From Amoebophrya sp. A120 (lineage: Eukaryota; Sar; Dinophyceae; Syndiniales; Amoebophryaceae), in assembly GCA_905178155.1 (NCBI GenBank), contig CAJINV010000003.1, positions 7,249,612 through 7,313,611 of the forward strand: 64,000 nucleotides of DNA. Reading direction: 5' to 3'. A program made the translations under genes and the position numbers. The notes beneath the pieces were generated by a model. The model was not told the origin of the DNA, made no database searches, and saw only the letters and a list, made by a program, of their open reading frames with translations. Below, piece after piece: positions 1-10,800 of the stretch (position 1 is the first letter of the stretch; every line of letters starts with the position of its first letter).

Positions 1-149
1 TCTCGTGCGGCTGACGACGTGCTGCAGACGGGCCCCTTGTTGTCTGTCGCCCGCTAGGCCGAATCCCGAGGGCCCAATAGAGGCAGCCTGAATTTCTGGC
101 GGCCGGAAGTCGAACCCACTTGCAGCAGAGGCAAAACTCTTGCTTCCAC
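1..149 (-). CDS. Partial exon running off the left edge, unknown protein
   Basis: On the minus strand a pyrimidine-containing acceptor (TTCTCTGCAG) at 150-155 is followed by a frame that stays open to the window edge. The peptide is Gly/Ser/Ala-rich at first, with GFDFRPPEIQAAS in the middle and an Arg/Gln-rich end. Base composition is GC-rich and third positions are mostly G or C, like the confident exons of this window and unlike the AT-rich sequence just beyond it. The orientation matches all other confident genes. I do not recognise a family. It could be an internal or terminal exon of a gene whose remainder lies left of the window; a 3' end inside the window is excluded because the frame is still open at base 1. 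Confidence 0.45.
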
Positions 150-1425
150 CTGCAGAGAATATAGAAAAACTGGAAATATAGAAATCTTTCAACAAATCAA
201 AATTAAGTATGTATCGCGACGTAATCAACTACTACGACACATGACCCAGCATCTACAACAGCTCCAGAGTGGTGCAGCCGTACTAGAAGTAGAAGATGAA
301 GAGAGGGTTATAACAAGTGCATAGAGAGTCAATCGCTCAATGAGACCACCCCTTGCAGCTGGACAACGGGCAGACATTTAATTATATTTCGCAATTCTCA
401 TAATCCAGGAAGTTTTGCAGGGGCGAGCTGCTTCATCTACGTGCACTTTGCCCTCATCTTGCTTCAGTTCTAATGGAGCCATGATGTCAACAACACAAGC
501 GTGGCGCGGCCCAAGGCGACACGTCTTCTGACAAGCGACGTTGTTCTTGTTCGGCGTAAACGGCTGGGAACATACAAGCACGATATAGAAGTTTTGATCA
601 ATTTCCATAGAGTTGTAGTAGCGCGCTTTTGTTCCCTGTATGAGTATGTACAGAAGTTGCCAGAAAGCTCAAGCTGGTACAGTGCAGCTTCTGACATAAA
701 CAAAAACGTATTCTAAGCGCGAATAATATTAAATGGCTTACAGTTGGTGAATCATGGGCACAGCAGGTAGCAGCGCGTGCTTGAGCAGGAGGCGCAGCGG
801 CGGGCAGACGCTTGCAAGCATGCGGTGGGAGTACGGCGGCACGTTTGCGCGCTAGTACTAGCAATCGAAGTACAAGTACAGGAAGACCACGACCACGAGG
901 CATGACTGATAGCGTAGTAAACATTTAGCTGTAGTACCGCTCTGTTCTCTCAGAACAGACCCACTGGGACCGGCCGCGCGATAAGGACGCCGTCCAGACA
1001 GGTGGTCATCCAACATGACATCAGGCAGCTGCGATCGGCAGTATGCAATGCAAATTATTTTTGCACTATGTAATCCCCGGCGGAGTCAATGTCAACAACA
1101 ACAACATGCAAACGAAGTATAAAATCGTTACTGTCCGCGATTCCGTTTCCAATTTTGCACAGTGAGCGAAACTCTCGTAGCAATGCGCAGTCATGACAGA
1201 CCGCCGCAATAACGACGCACTATACAGCTGACAATTATGAATCTGTATCCAAGCAACTTTGTGCACGCTTTGGAACGTCGTTCGGGACAGAGTCCTGTCC
1301 TTGAAGCGAGCTTCTATTGATTTCGGAATTCTATTTGGAAATCGTGTCGCTCTGAGAAAGCTCTACTGATGCAGAAGATTCATCGGATTTTTCAAATTCC
1401 TTCGCCAAAATAAGAAAGTACATCA
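150..1425. other. Spacer without a supported gene
   Basis: Mostly AT-rich, with stop codons in all frames and only short open frames. A GC-richer patch at about 770-915 gives a minus-strand frame, but its composition (Ala/Arg/Leu/His with no codon bias) does not look coding. The sequence probably holds an intron or the 3' flank of the gene at 1426-1884, but I see nothing that proves either. Confidence 0.4.
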
Positions 1426-1884
1426 TTAATTTGCACATGATATCGATGTCGCGGCAACGACACACAGCATCCCTTGGATTTCCTCAAGTACGAGAAGAAA
1501 AGCGGCGCAAACAACTAGAGCCCAGATAATAGGATGACGCAAGCGGATTATCATCGTCGGGACAGCCGCACCAACGAGGGAGGGCGAGCCGGGTTTCTTC
1601 TTCTTGCTGTTCCTCCACACCTCGTTCGGCTGCACTGACGTCTTTCCAGTCTTTCTGCTGCCGGTCTTGCAGTCTTTGCCAAAAAGGCCTACATCCACAT
1701 CAGGGGTTGCTAGCGGCTGGGGTTGGCCAAAATTCGCGGTCACGACATGCCGAGCGTCCCTCGAGCCGAGGGTCGTGACGTTCTTTGCGAAGTCGATGTG
1801 GTGTTTCATGGCGCAGAAAACTTCAGTCAGCTCCCCCAGGGGAAGCGGCTTCCGTTTCACCCGCGCACTTGCGTTGGTAAACAT
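1426..1884 (-). CDS. Small protein with a C-terminal transmembrane segment, unknown function
   Basis: A 152-residue open frame starts at an ATG (1884-1882) and ends at TAA. It has the codon bias of the confident genes (AAG, GAG, GTG, CTG, ACC) through most of its length. The first 100 residues are basic and hydrophilic, with a Lys run (NSKKKKPG) near residue 95. A hydrophobic stretch from about residue 117 to 147, beginning PIIWALVVCAAFLLVL, follows two Arg residues and looks like a transmembrane helix or tail anchor with the N-terminus in the cytosol. There is no recognisable domain. The gene is read as a single exon. It could instead be the last exon of a longer gene, since an upstream acceptor cannot be excluded. 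No function is proposed. Confidence 0.5.
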   Translation of the reverse strand: MFTNASARVKRKPLPLGELTEVFCAMKHHIDFAKNVTTLGSRDARHVVTANFGQPQPLATPDVDVGLFGKDCKTGSRKTGKTSVQPNEVWRNSKKKKPGSPSLVGAAVPTMIIRLRHPIIWALVVCAAFLLVLEEIQGMLCVVAATSISCAN

Positions 1885-4800
1885 TTCCGAAGTAAAAAAA
1901 GTAAAAGCGCTTTATTCACAGGTGCGAACTTAATATTAACGCTCGAAATAAGTATAAGTAGCGGAATCGGAATACCAGATGCAGAGTGGTCAGCTGTTGC
2001 TGGACTTCTCTGTTCCCAAATGTTCCGAATTTCCCAAAAAGAAAGCTGCACTTCAAAGCCAGAAACGTTGAAATTCAAATTTCATGATTCCTTTGGTGGA
2101 CTATAATGTACATTGGTTCTGGTTCTGGTTGTACAAATTATCGGAAAACTTAAATTAAATCAATAAATATTATTTACAGGAATTCGAAGTGCAAATGAGT
2201 CGGAGGCGGGCGGGGCCTTCAAGGGTAAATTCTCGCAGAAGTTCGTATTCTATAAGAATCTCTATAGACAGAGTCAGAGACGCTCAGCTTCGAGATTCTC
2301 CGTACTCTACTGGTGGCGTGCCTGTGGTGCCGATCGCGAAGTAGCTGTAAGTACTACTTGTATAAGTAACAGTATTCGAAATTGTAAACAAGAAGTGCCT
2401 CCTTAGGTCGAGAGGCAGAATGCTAACAATGACGCAAGACAAAGCAAAGGCGATCAATTTCTGTGTCTGAAGTTCATTTATTACTACTGGCACAGCCGGT
2501 AGCCTTGCGCTTTAATTTATTCCCTAGATATTATTCGTTTGATTTGATGCTTATCCTGTTTGTACAAAGACAAACTATAACTATGCAGAGTCATGGCGTA
2601 GATGGAACTAGTTTTTCTCATTCTTATTTTTTACTGTGAGACTGATAGAGCCTCGTGCATTTGATCGATGATCTTCTGCAGTAGTAGTCGTGAGTGGGGT
2701 TCCGCACGACTCAACGCCTTATTTCTCCGTGTCGAGTAGCAATCCAAGTCTCATTCGTTCATAAGACACTCATCCAGAACCTGTTCGACGTCTCAGATGT
2801 TGCCGGACTATACGCCCGAACCCGATCTGCGACGGCAGTGGTGCTCGAAGATGTTGGATGGCAGATTTCGTTTTCGAACCCAACGACTCGAAGAGCGGCG
2901 GGAGAGATGAGGTTGATATATGATAACGAAGCCCATCAAACTTCAAATAGAACGCTGAGAATGTCCTCGTTCCCAGCTTGCTTGAACTTAGAACTTGTAA
3001 TCGTTTCAGTTTGCTATCTCGCCAATTACAATTTCGTCTGTATAAAATTGTCGCTCGCGTTATAAAATTGTCTTCATGAAATATTTCATCGCAATAATAT
3101 CTGTCATCGTTTGCGTCGGGGTGATAATTGGCAAAGATTTGATTGTGTGTGTCAAGGCAGGCACAAAAAAGATCAAGAGAAACCATGTGAAGATCCTAAC
3201 GAAGAGGGTCTTCTCTTGGGTGAAGGTTTCATCCATATATGCATGACACTGACGAGCTCTTCTTCGCGAAACTGACGAAGCCGAAGGACAACATGATATA
3301 GTCGCGGACTAGCTTCTACTTCTTTGTTCGATCACAACAAACTTCTATACTCAAACATCATATTGATAGAGGAGATCTTGCTGCTGCTGCTGCTGCTGTT
3401 CGGTTCTTCGCCTTCGTAACTAAGACTAGGATCAAAATCACAATATCCGGTCGTTTATCGAACTGACGCCTCTTGGCTCTTCCATCTTCGCGAGGAAATA
3501 ATCAAAAAGAGCACAGATCATCCTTCTTCGATCCTCGCCATCGCCGCGGACACGAAACATGTGAAAGCTAGATCTTTATCTTTGACGCATGCTGCTGATC
3601 TTTTTCGAAGTAAAAGTATTGAAGAAAAGTTCCTGGAGCCTCAGTTTCCATGTTTCCCGTGGGTGTTCTAAACGCTTCAGCAACTGCAAAGATAAGAATA
3701 AGATGAGTCCCTGAAGAAAAAACCGTCCGCTTACTGCTCAAACAGCAAAATTATATACGGATCTTCTTGTTCTTCCGTGTACTGACTTATCTTCACCTTC
3801 ACTCGACCGGAACGGAAGCGAAAGAAATTGTATTTCAATGCAGGCTTATTTCGGATCATCTCCATCGCTCATATTCCTATTGTTGCAACAAAGAAAACCT
3901 ATACTTGGTTTCACATCCATGTGTTTGGAGCTTGACACCGCCGTCAAGCAACACCTCTACTGTAGCTGCAAGTGCGGCTTTCTAGTTGTTCTAGATTCAA
4001 AATCGTGCATGAACACATCAAATCGGAAGGGTCTGAAGGTCCTCGCTGCTGTCGAGTCAGTGAGCAGGAGTAGGTATGACGCTTATTTATTTCGAACGAT
4101 TTCACATTTAAGTTCTCATAAAGTTTTGCTTGAGTTTTGAGTTTGACGGTACATCTGATTTCAATGTAGTTCACGTTCTGCTATCTTGCCGTTCATTTTC
4201 TTGCAAATGTAGACGAACACTTATCAAGCCGGATGGGCCACATTAGTGACGTAATTGTAATTGTATTAAACAGATATCGACACTTTCCTGTCATTGTGGA
4301 TCTCAACTTATCCTTTTCCCTCCATGGTACTTAATTGGTTAGTGTACATGAAATTTATTTTGTGAAAGTGAATTAAAGCGTAGTAAGAAATAGTGTGCTC
4401 AAAAAAAGTTCTGGACGCCAGACGAAGAAAACCTTGCGGGCATGATATGAGGAACAGAAAACAAAGCAGAAAGGGTAAAGCTCTTTGTTGTTTACATTGT
4501 GCGTACGAGGACAACGGAGATTAATGCGCAGCATGACAAGTTCAGAAATGGGGGAGAGCTTGAAAATTCAACAACTCATCCAGCCGGCGCTTGATAGAAA
4601 ACACAAGAAAAGAACTAAGTACGCTTCGTCGACGTTTGCATTTAGTACTATTCAAGGCACCAGCACTCCACAAAAAGTGTGAAGCTGTCGCTGGGAGGTG
4701 ACACTACTGCTTTATAATTTTTCGCTCAATAAAATACAAATGCGTTCAGCGATAGAGTTAGAGATTTTTTAGTATATAATTCTGACACTCGAGATTACTA

Positions 4801-5375
4801 TGTGCCTTCTCTGCTGCATCGCGTCAGAGATTCCAGACCGACTACGCTTTCGACGAGCAGAAAACTGCTTAGGCTATTACAACTCGTGGCGCAGGTAGTC
4901 GTTTTTTCTATCCGAATCTCGCTGCAACACAGTTTATGCATGCTATCCATCAAATATCAAAGTTGAAACTGTAGGAGTTCCATTAGCCACCCAATCGCCA
5001 TGAACATGGTGGTCAAGGTGGTCATCGCATTTTTTGATTGTAATATATCATAAAATCATAATCAGATCCGAGACGTCATAAAAGTAAAACCAAAAAGTAC
5101 TACTGCTACAGGAGTCGAAATTAAAGCTATAAAAAGAAGACGACAATTATGCTATTAAGCATAGGCATAGACACTGTGACTGTTACTGCATTTTTCCTGC
5201 GTACTCTCGTCCGAGTCCACCGAGACGTAGTGGTTAATAATAATTCATTCGCATGGCTGTTGCATTCGCAGACTTTTTCCGTTTTTGCATCTTAGTCGGA
5301 TTCAGTCTTTTTTCAAGAAACAGTATAACAAAAAGCATTTTCTCTATGTACAACAATGTTCCCCGCCGGCAGGCA
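1885..5375. other. 3.5 kb AT-rich spacer, no supported gene
   Basis: Open frames here are short, overlapping and on both strands, without codon bias. The longest (138 residues minus at 2770-3186, 123 residues plus at 2694-3065) overlap each other and neither resembles a known protein. A six-unit CTG tract sits at 3381-3398. The region could contain introns, untranslated exons or non-coding RNA that cannot be seen by reading alone. Confidence 0.4.
3379..3398. repeat. Short (CTG)6 microsatellite
   Basis: Six perfect CTG units at 3381-3398, preceded by TG, lie in non-coding spacer. It is a simple trinucleotide repeat with no evident function. Confidence 0.9.
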
Positions 5376-6064
5376 TCAGAAATGTTCCTGGCTCGAGGAT
5401 CTGCTACGACGGGCTTTTTTCTTTTTGTCCTTGTGTGACGAGTCGTGCTGACCAGCGACACCGTCTACCCCCTCCGGTCCATTCCCCATCATTTGGTCGT
5501 AGTCATCCAAGGAATCACTTCGCTTCATCTTTTTCGGGGAGGCCTTGTGCGGGTGGATCAGGTAGGTGTCGAGGTTGGGGGGCAGCACCGTGATGGTCAA
5601 GTCGTTGAAAATACCCCGGGCGGCACGAGTGAGCATTTCCAGGAGCTTCTTGCTGTCCGTAGCCTTCTCGCCGTTGACTGCAAGAATGGTGGAATGCAGT
5701 CGAAGCTCGTGGCTGCCAATGACTAACACCTCCAGCTGCCCGGTGGAAGAACTTGCCGCGGCCCCTGCTCGTGCGTCGGCGGACGCGTAGGGAATCAGTT
5801 TGGTGATGGTCAGCGCATTGTAACCGCTCGATGCCGCCCACACCTTCGGGTTCCCAACCCGGATTCCAAGTTCCGGAATGGACACCTCGAGCTTCTCGTC
5901 CAATGCATCGGGATCGGAACTTCGCACGGGGTGGGCATACCGAATCTCCAACGTCTTCGATGTTCGATGGGGATTCTTGGTCCTGTAGTTGGGACAATTG
6001 GAATTGACAAAAGTAGATACACGAAGGAAATAGCGACTAACTTCGTTCCGATCAGGACACGCAT
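5376..6064 (-). CDS. PDZ-like domain protein, two exons
   Basis: Exon 1 (6064-6042) begins with ATG and encodes MRVLIGT plus two bases. A 59-bp intron (6041-5983) has donor GTTAGT and acceptor CTACAG, and both sides are phase 2. Exon 2 (5982-5376) completes a protein of 209 residues. Residues of about 55-145 look like a PDZ fold: strand TITKLI, strand EVLVIG, the typical ILAVNGEKATDS turn, an alpha helix and a closing strand LTITVL, with an Ala/Ser-rich insertion after the first strand. The carboxyl end is Lys/Arg/Ser-rich (KDKKKKARRSRSSS) and could be a nuclear or membrane-charge signal. PDZ domains bind C-terminal peptides; the partner is unknown. The gene lies 280 bp downstream of the giant gene on the same strand. 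The PDZ call is by motif only. The exon-1 start is the nearest ATG with a matching splice phase; a longer 5' end is possible. Confidence 0.55.
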
Positions 6065-6344
6065 CGGCCGGAAAAGATTAAAAAAGGATCCTTACTCAAG
6101 CTCGCAAATAAGTATCGCGAAGATGATGATGAGCAACAGTCTTATTCGAACTATCTGCTCTCCGTCTTCAATGGATGAACGATACAAGTAAAATCAGACG
6201 CGGCATGTAATACGGCTGCATGCGTAGACAGATGGTTTGTCGACGCATGCAAATGCATCTTTGTCTTTCACAAGTCCGAACTCATAGATACAGTATTCAA
6301 GAAATTATCTCTATCTGCACTTGAAGATGAAAATCTTCCTCATT

Positions 6345-7850
6345 TCATTTTTTCATGTACCTTTTCACAAACTCCTGCGTGTTGCCGTCTTTCCAAATCC
6401 ACATGCCACTCCCACTGATGCTGGTGCCGTGCTCCCCTAGGCCGCTCATGACCCCGTCGACCCACTGGCCATCGTAGAAAGCGCCCTCCGTCCACTCGCA
6501 CCGGCCTCGACCGTGGCGATCGTCGTCGCGGAAGTCGCCGGCGAAGACCCAGTTGTTGGGCCAGTACATGAGCCCCTTCCCGTGCATGTGTCCGTCCCGC
6601 CACTGCCCCACATACTTCTTCCCGTTGCCCTTCTCGAACCCGGCCTCGTTCCACTCGATTTTTCCGAACCCGTTCACGATACCCTCACTAAACTGCCCCT
6701 CAAAGTAGCTGCCGTCGCTGAGCAGGTAGCTGCCGGCCCCGTGCTTCCGCCCGTTGAGCATCCACCCCTCGTAGCGGCTGCCGTCTGGGTAGATGACCGG
6801 CTCCGTGGTCTTGTACGGCTGCGTCCGGTCCTCGACCACCTCGATGGGGGGCTTGTGCAGTTTCGGCTCCCCAACCGGGATCTCAATGTCGATCGGCTCG
6901 CCGTCCTTGCCTCGCATCTCCATCACGTGCACCTTCTTGTGGCGGCCGCGGATCGCGTACCAGAAGAGGAAGAGCACCAGCACCCCGATCGCCGCCCCGC
7001 CGCCAATCATGACAGGCGGCTCCAGCAGCGGCGTGGCCTCGGTCGCGGACTCCGAGTCGGCCTGCGAACCGGTTGGAATCTGCCGCGTCACCGTGGTCGG
7101 CGCCGCGACGGTGAGGCCCGTGACGGCGAGCCCGGACAAGGAGCTGTCGTAGGTCTGCACCGCGTTTTGGAACGTGGACAGAAAACTCGACTGCTGATTG
7201 GTGATGGCGGAGTCGAAGTTGCTGGCCGTGAGCCCAATGGAGGCTGCACTTGTCCCCACCGGTGCAACCACGGTGAAGGCCACGGCCGCCGCTTGAGTGG
7301 TTTGCAGCTGCCGCTGTTGTAATCTTCTCTCGCGCAGGACGAGGAGGCTCGTGGTAGAAGCTGCCGCGGCGCCGAAGGTCACCGACGTCACTTCAACGTG
7401 ATCCACGGTCAGCTCCGCGATGTTCAGCTTCGTAATCACTGACGTTTTCGTAGCACTGGTAATGGCGTTTCGCCACTGTGTTTCCTCCGCCGAGCCGGCG
7501 GTAAAGCTGGGCACGTTGAAGGAGAGCCGGGAGGCCAGACCCTCTTGCGTCTGCACCTCTGCGCCCTCCACGACGCACATTGGTGCCGTGCCAGGAAGCA
7601 ACACCCCGTCTTTGCATTCGTAGAAACCGTGCAGCGTGTGCCCGTCCGCGCAAACCGGTTCGCATCTCGTGGCTGGTAGAGCGATCCCATCGAGGCAGGT
7701 ACCGAAGGTTTGCTGGTTCACAACGGCAGGTGGCTGCGTGGTGCAGGAGCAGCTCGCAGGTGTGTTTTCTTTGTGCGTACAGGCTTCCTGTGTGCGGTCC
7801 GCTGATGCTGGAATCGTAGCGTTATTGGCCGTACAGTACTGGAGATCGAC
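6345..7850 (-). other. Last exon of the giant gene: TSP1 end, membrane helix and MORN repeats
   Basis: The exon starts after acceptor AAATCCAG in phase 0 with VDLQYCTANN, which completes the TSP1 module. A second copy of the short module seen in exon 2 follows (SVITKLNIAELTVDHVEVTS). One hydrophobic helix (VMIGGGAAIGVLVLFLFWYA) is followed by the stop-transfer sequence RGRHKK. About 160 cytoplasmic residues remain, containing at least five MORN repeats: YPDGSRYEGWMLNGRKHGAG, DGSYFEGQF, KKYVGQWRDGHMHGKGLMY, WVFAGDFRDDDRHGRGR and GAFYDGQWVDGVMSGLG. MORN repeats bind membranes or cytoskeletal partners in many protists. The protein ends in KRYMKK. Helix orientation and tail make this a type I membrane protein. 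Confidence 0.8.
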
Positions 7851-10800
7851 CTGGATTTGTGATGTCGATGATGTGTAATTGCTTGCGTCAAAAACTTCAC
7901 TGTATCCGGCTATAATTTTTGCGCATCATGATTTGCCTACTTTTGTTTAGCTGAATCGTATGGTGGTCACGATCAGCTTGCTCAGTTTCAGTGCGACTAG
8001 AACCCAGACAAAGATTTGTCGCGGCACGGACGCAACAGCAGAGCCGGTCCAGGTCCAGAAGCAACTTCCTTACAAAAAAATCGTCAAAGTTAAAGTGCAG
8101 CTACAGCTTGTCTCTAGAATATTATAAAATCGCTTCATCTACGTTCTCGCGGTGTGTATGACTACTGGCAGAAGGCAGAAGAGAAAGTCCGGCATAATTT
8201 GGTCGCATCTCATGGCGTGCGAGCTACTGTCTAAAGTATGCAGCAAATGAAATCATCAGGCTGCAGCTGCGACATGCGGCTGCCGAATGTAACAGCTCCT
8301 TTTAATTATCTTTTATACCATCGTCTTGACGTGGTTGGTTTTGTTGGTGTATTGGCACTCCAGCGGCCGATAACGGACTCCAGGCCCGCAGTTTGCATTG
8401 GGGTACTCGCACTCAGTCCATCCGGCGCTTGCCTCGACATAGCCGAACCCGCCTTCGATGGGTGGCAAGTGACAGCGATCCCCGACGTATCCATTGACGC
8501 AAGCGCAACGGGACTGCGGCCCACCGGTGCAGGAGCCTCCGTTCACACATGGCGGGCACGTGCAGAATTCTCCGGAGTATCCGTTCTGGCACTGGCAAGC
8601 ACCGGTCACTTCGTTGCACGTGCCTTGTCCGTTGCAGGTCGAAGCCGCGACGCAGTGCGTGGTGCAGTTCCCCTCCGGGTAGTAATTCGGTTCACATGTG
8701 GCGCATCGTGGCGCGGCGAAGCCGGGCTTGCACTTGCAGATGCCCGTCCCCACCACGCCCGGCTCCTGCCCGTCGTAGCAGCCGATGCTTCCTCCTGCGG
8801 CGCAGTCACACGCTAGATTGCAGTAGTGGTTGTCGGTGGGGTGTTTTCCGTAGAAGCCCGGATTGCACCGACACTGCACGGTTGGGGTCAAGTTGTCAAA
8901 CCATTTTTGCACATTGAACGTGTACAGCAGTCGGTTTTGTGCGCTGGAATCAGTTGGCAAGAACATTTTTCGTCCCTCCCAGCTCCCAAAGAACTCGGAC
9001 ATCGACCGCAAGTTTTGCTCCTGATTAAAGATTTCCACGGATACGAAGCTCATACTGTTGTCTGCCGAGGCTTGGAGCGACGTGTCCACGAGAATGTGGG
9101 TATTTAAGTCTTCAAACGCTTCTTGGAGAACGTCGGACAGCCCTCTCTCGCGCTTGAACCCAAATTCGTCTCCGGTGTCGTCGTCGTCGGCACTCGTCTC
9201 AAGGCCCTGTCGCCGCGCACGAATGGCTTCCGCCCGCTGTCGCTCGGGCTCTTGCCGCATCTGCAGCTCCGGTACCACGCGCGGATTGTGCAACGGGTTG
9301 GAACTCACCTCGGTGACGATACTTTCTCCATTACTCCTCAACGCCCTCGTGTTGTGCGCATTGTGCAGCTCCGAGTCCGTACCGGGCCACCGCTTGCGGG
9401 GCCGGTGCTTCCCTAACGTCTGCAAGCGACCCAACCAACTATCGTATGCTCGCGATGATCTTGCTTCGCCATCTTCCTCTATCTGATGTTCCTCGGCGCT
9501 GGCAAAAGAGGGCGCCGTCAGCACGTCGGCGAGATTTCGCTGGAGCCGCAAGGCGGGAACCAGCGGGCCATATACATCGGAAGACTGGAAAGCCGAGTGA
9601 CAGGTTCCTGCGCCACAAGCGAGCTGCGAGGCGAGAGTGACTTGTTGGTCCGACGCTTTGCTCGCGAAAGTGCTGTCCAAACCGCCGGACTTGCAGGAGT
9701 GGTCGCAGTTTGATCCGTAAAAGCCGTCGGCGCAGTGGTGACAGTGCGCTCCCTGCCAGTTGAATTTGCACACACATGTGCCGTTGCCGGCACGACTGAA
9801 ACTTCGCGGCGTCGTGCCGTTGCGGAGACACTGATTCTGGTCACTGCACGTGGGGCCGTAGGTCTGGCCAGTGCCATCACACATACAGGAGCTAGGGGGA
9901 AACAAATTGTTCTCGTCCAGCAGATTCAAATTGCATGGCGTGGTCGTGGAGCTGGTCGTCGTGAATTGGTTCGGATCGGCCGGGGCGACCGCGGATATCG
10001 CCAGCACTTCGGCATTGAGGCCCTGCGACTTCATCGCGTCGGCAACGGCCGTAGCGTTGGTCAGTGCCGCATTCGGTTCCGTCACGAGCGACCGCAGCTG
10101 GTTCCAGGAGGAATACGCCTCTTCGTGCGCTGCTGCGCTCGCATTCGCGCTCGCCTGCTGCCCGCTCGTCAGGAAGGTCACATTGTTTGCCACTGCCGCT
10201 GCCTGCACCGCGGCGACCTATTGATTTTTTAAAATCGAAGTCTTCTACTAAGTCGTGTGAACATATTGAGTTTTGGTCATAATTGATCTCTCGCGCTTTT
10301 CTTTTTCCAACGAACCTACCATACATTAAAAAATGTACTGCACAGTATTCCAGGTATGGCTGCAATACAACATCACACACGAATCCTAGCTTCTCCAGTG
10401 AAAATGTCTACACGAAGCGATGAGAGCAGTAGATGCAGCAGAACTACCACGATACATACACACAAAGACTTAATTGATAGATAATGTGAATTTAGTGAAG
10501 ATGTAAATAGCAGTGCTTTTCCACCAACTACATGTCGTCTACAGTACCTGTTGTGCCTGCTCCACTTGCTTCGCTGCTACTTGCTGTGCAGCCGCCGTAT
10601 CGTTCAATCCGGAAGCCAAAGCGTCTGCGAGCATGATGCTCGCAGGCACATTGGCCAACGGTGCCTGCGAAGAGACACTATCCGCTGGCGTTTCCTTAGC
10701 CTCAACCGATTCCGCGGTCAAAACAGGCTTGTCTTCTTCGACCTGATAGGTTTTTTCAAGGAGAATGAACCGACGTTGTACAAGAACTTTGGAAACATAC

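Noticed and set aside
598-924. A 108-codon minus-strand frame
   Set aside because: It is Leu/Arg/Ala/His-rich without codon bias, has no matching splice signals and overlaps other short frames; not enough to call a gene.
6513-7322. A 269-codon plus-strand frame
   Set aside because: It lies opposite the MORN-repeat and transmembrane exon, which is unmistakably coding on the minus strand.
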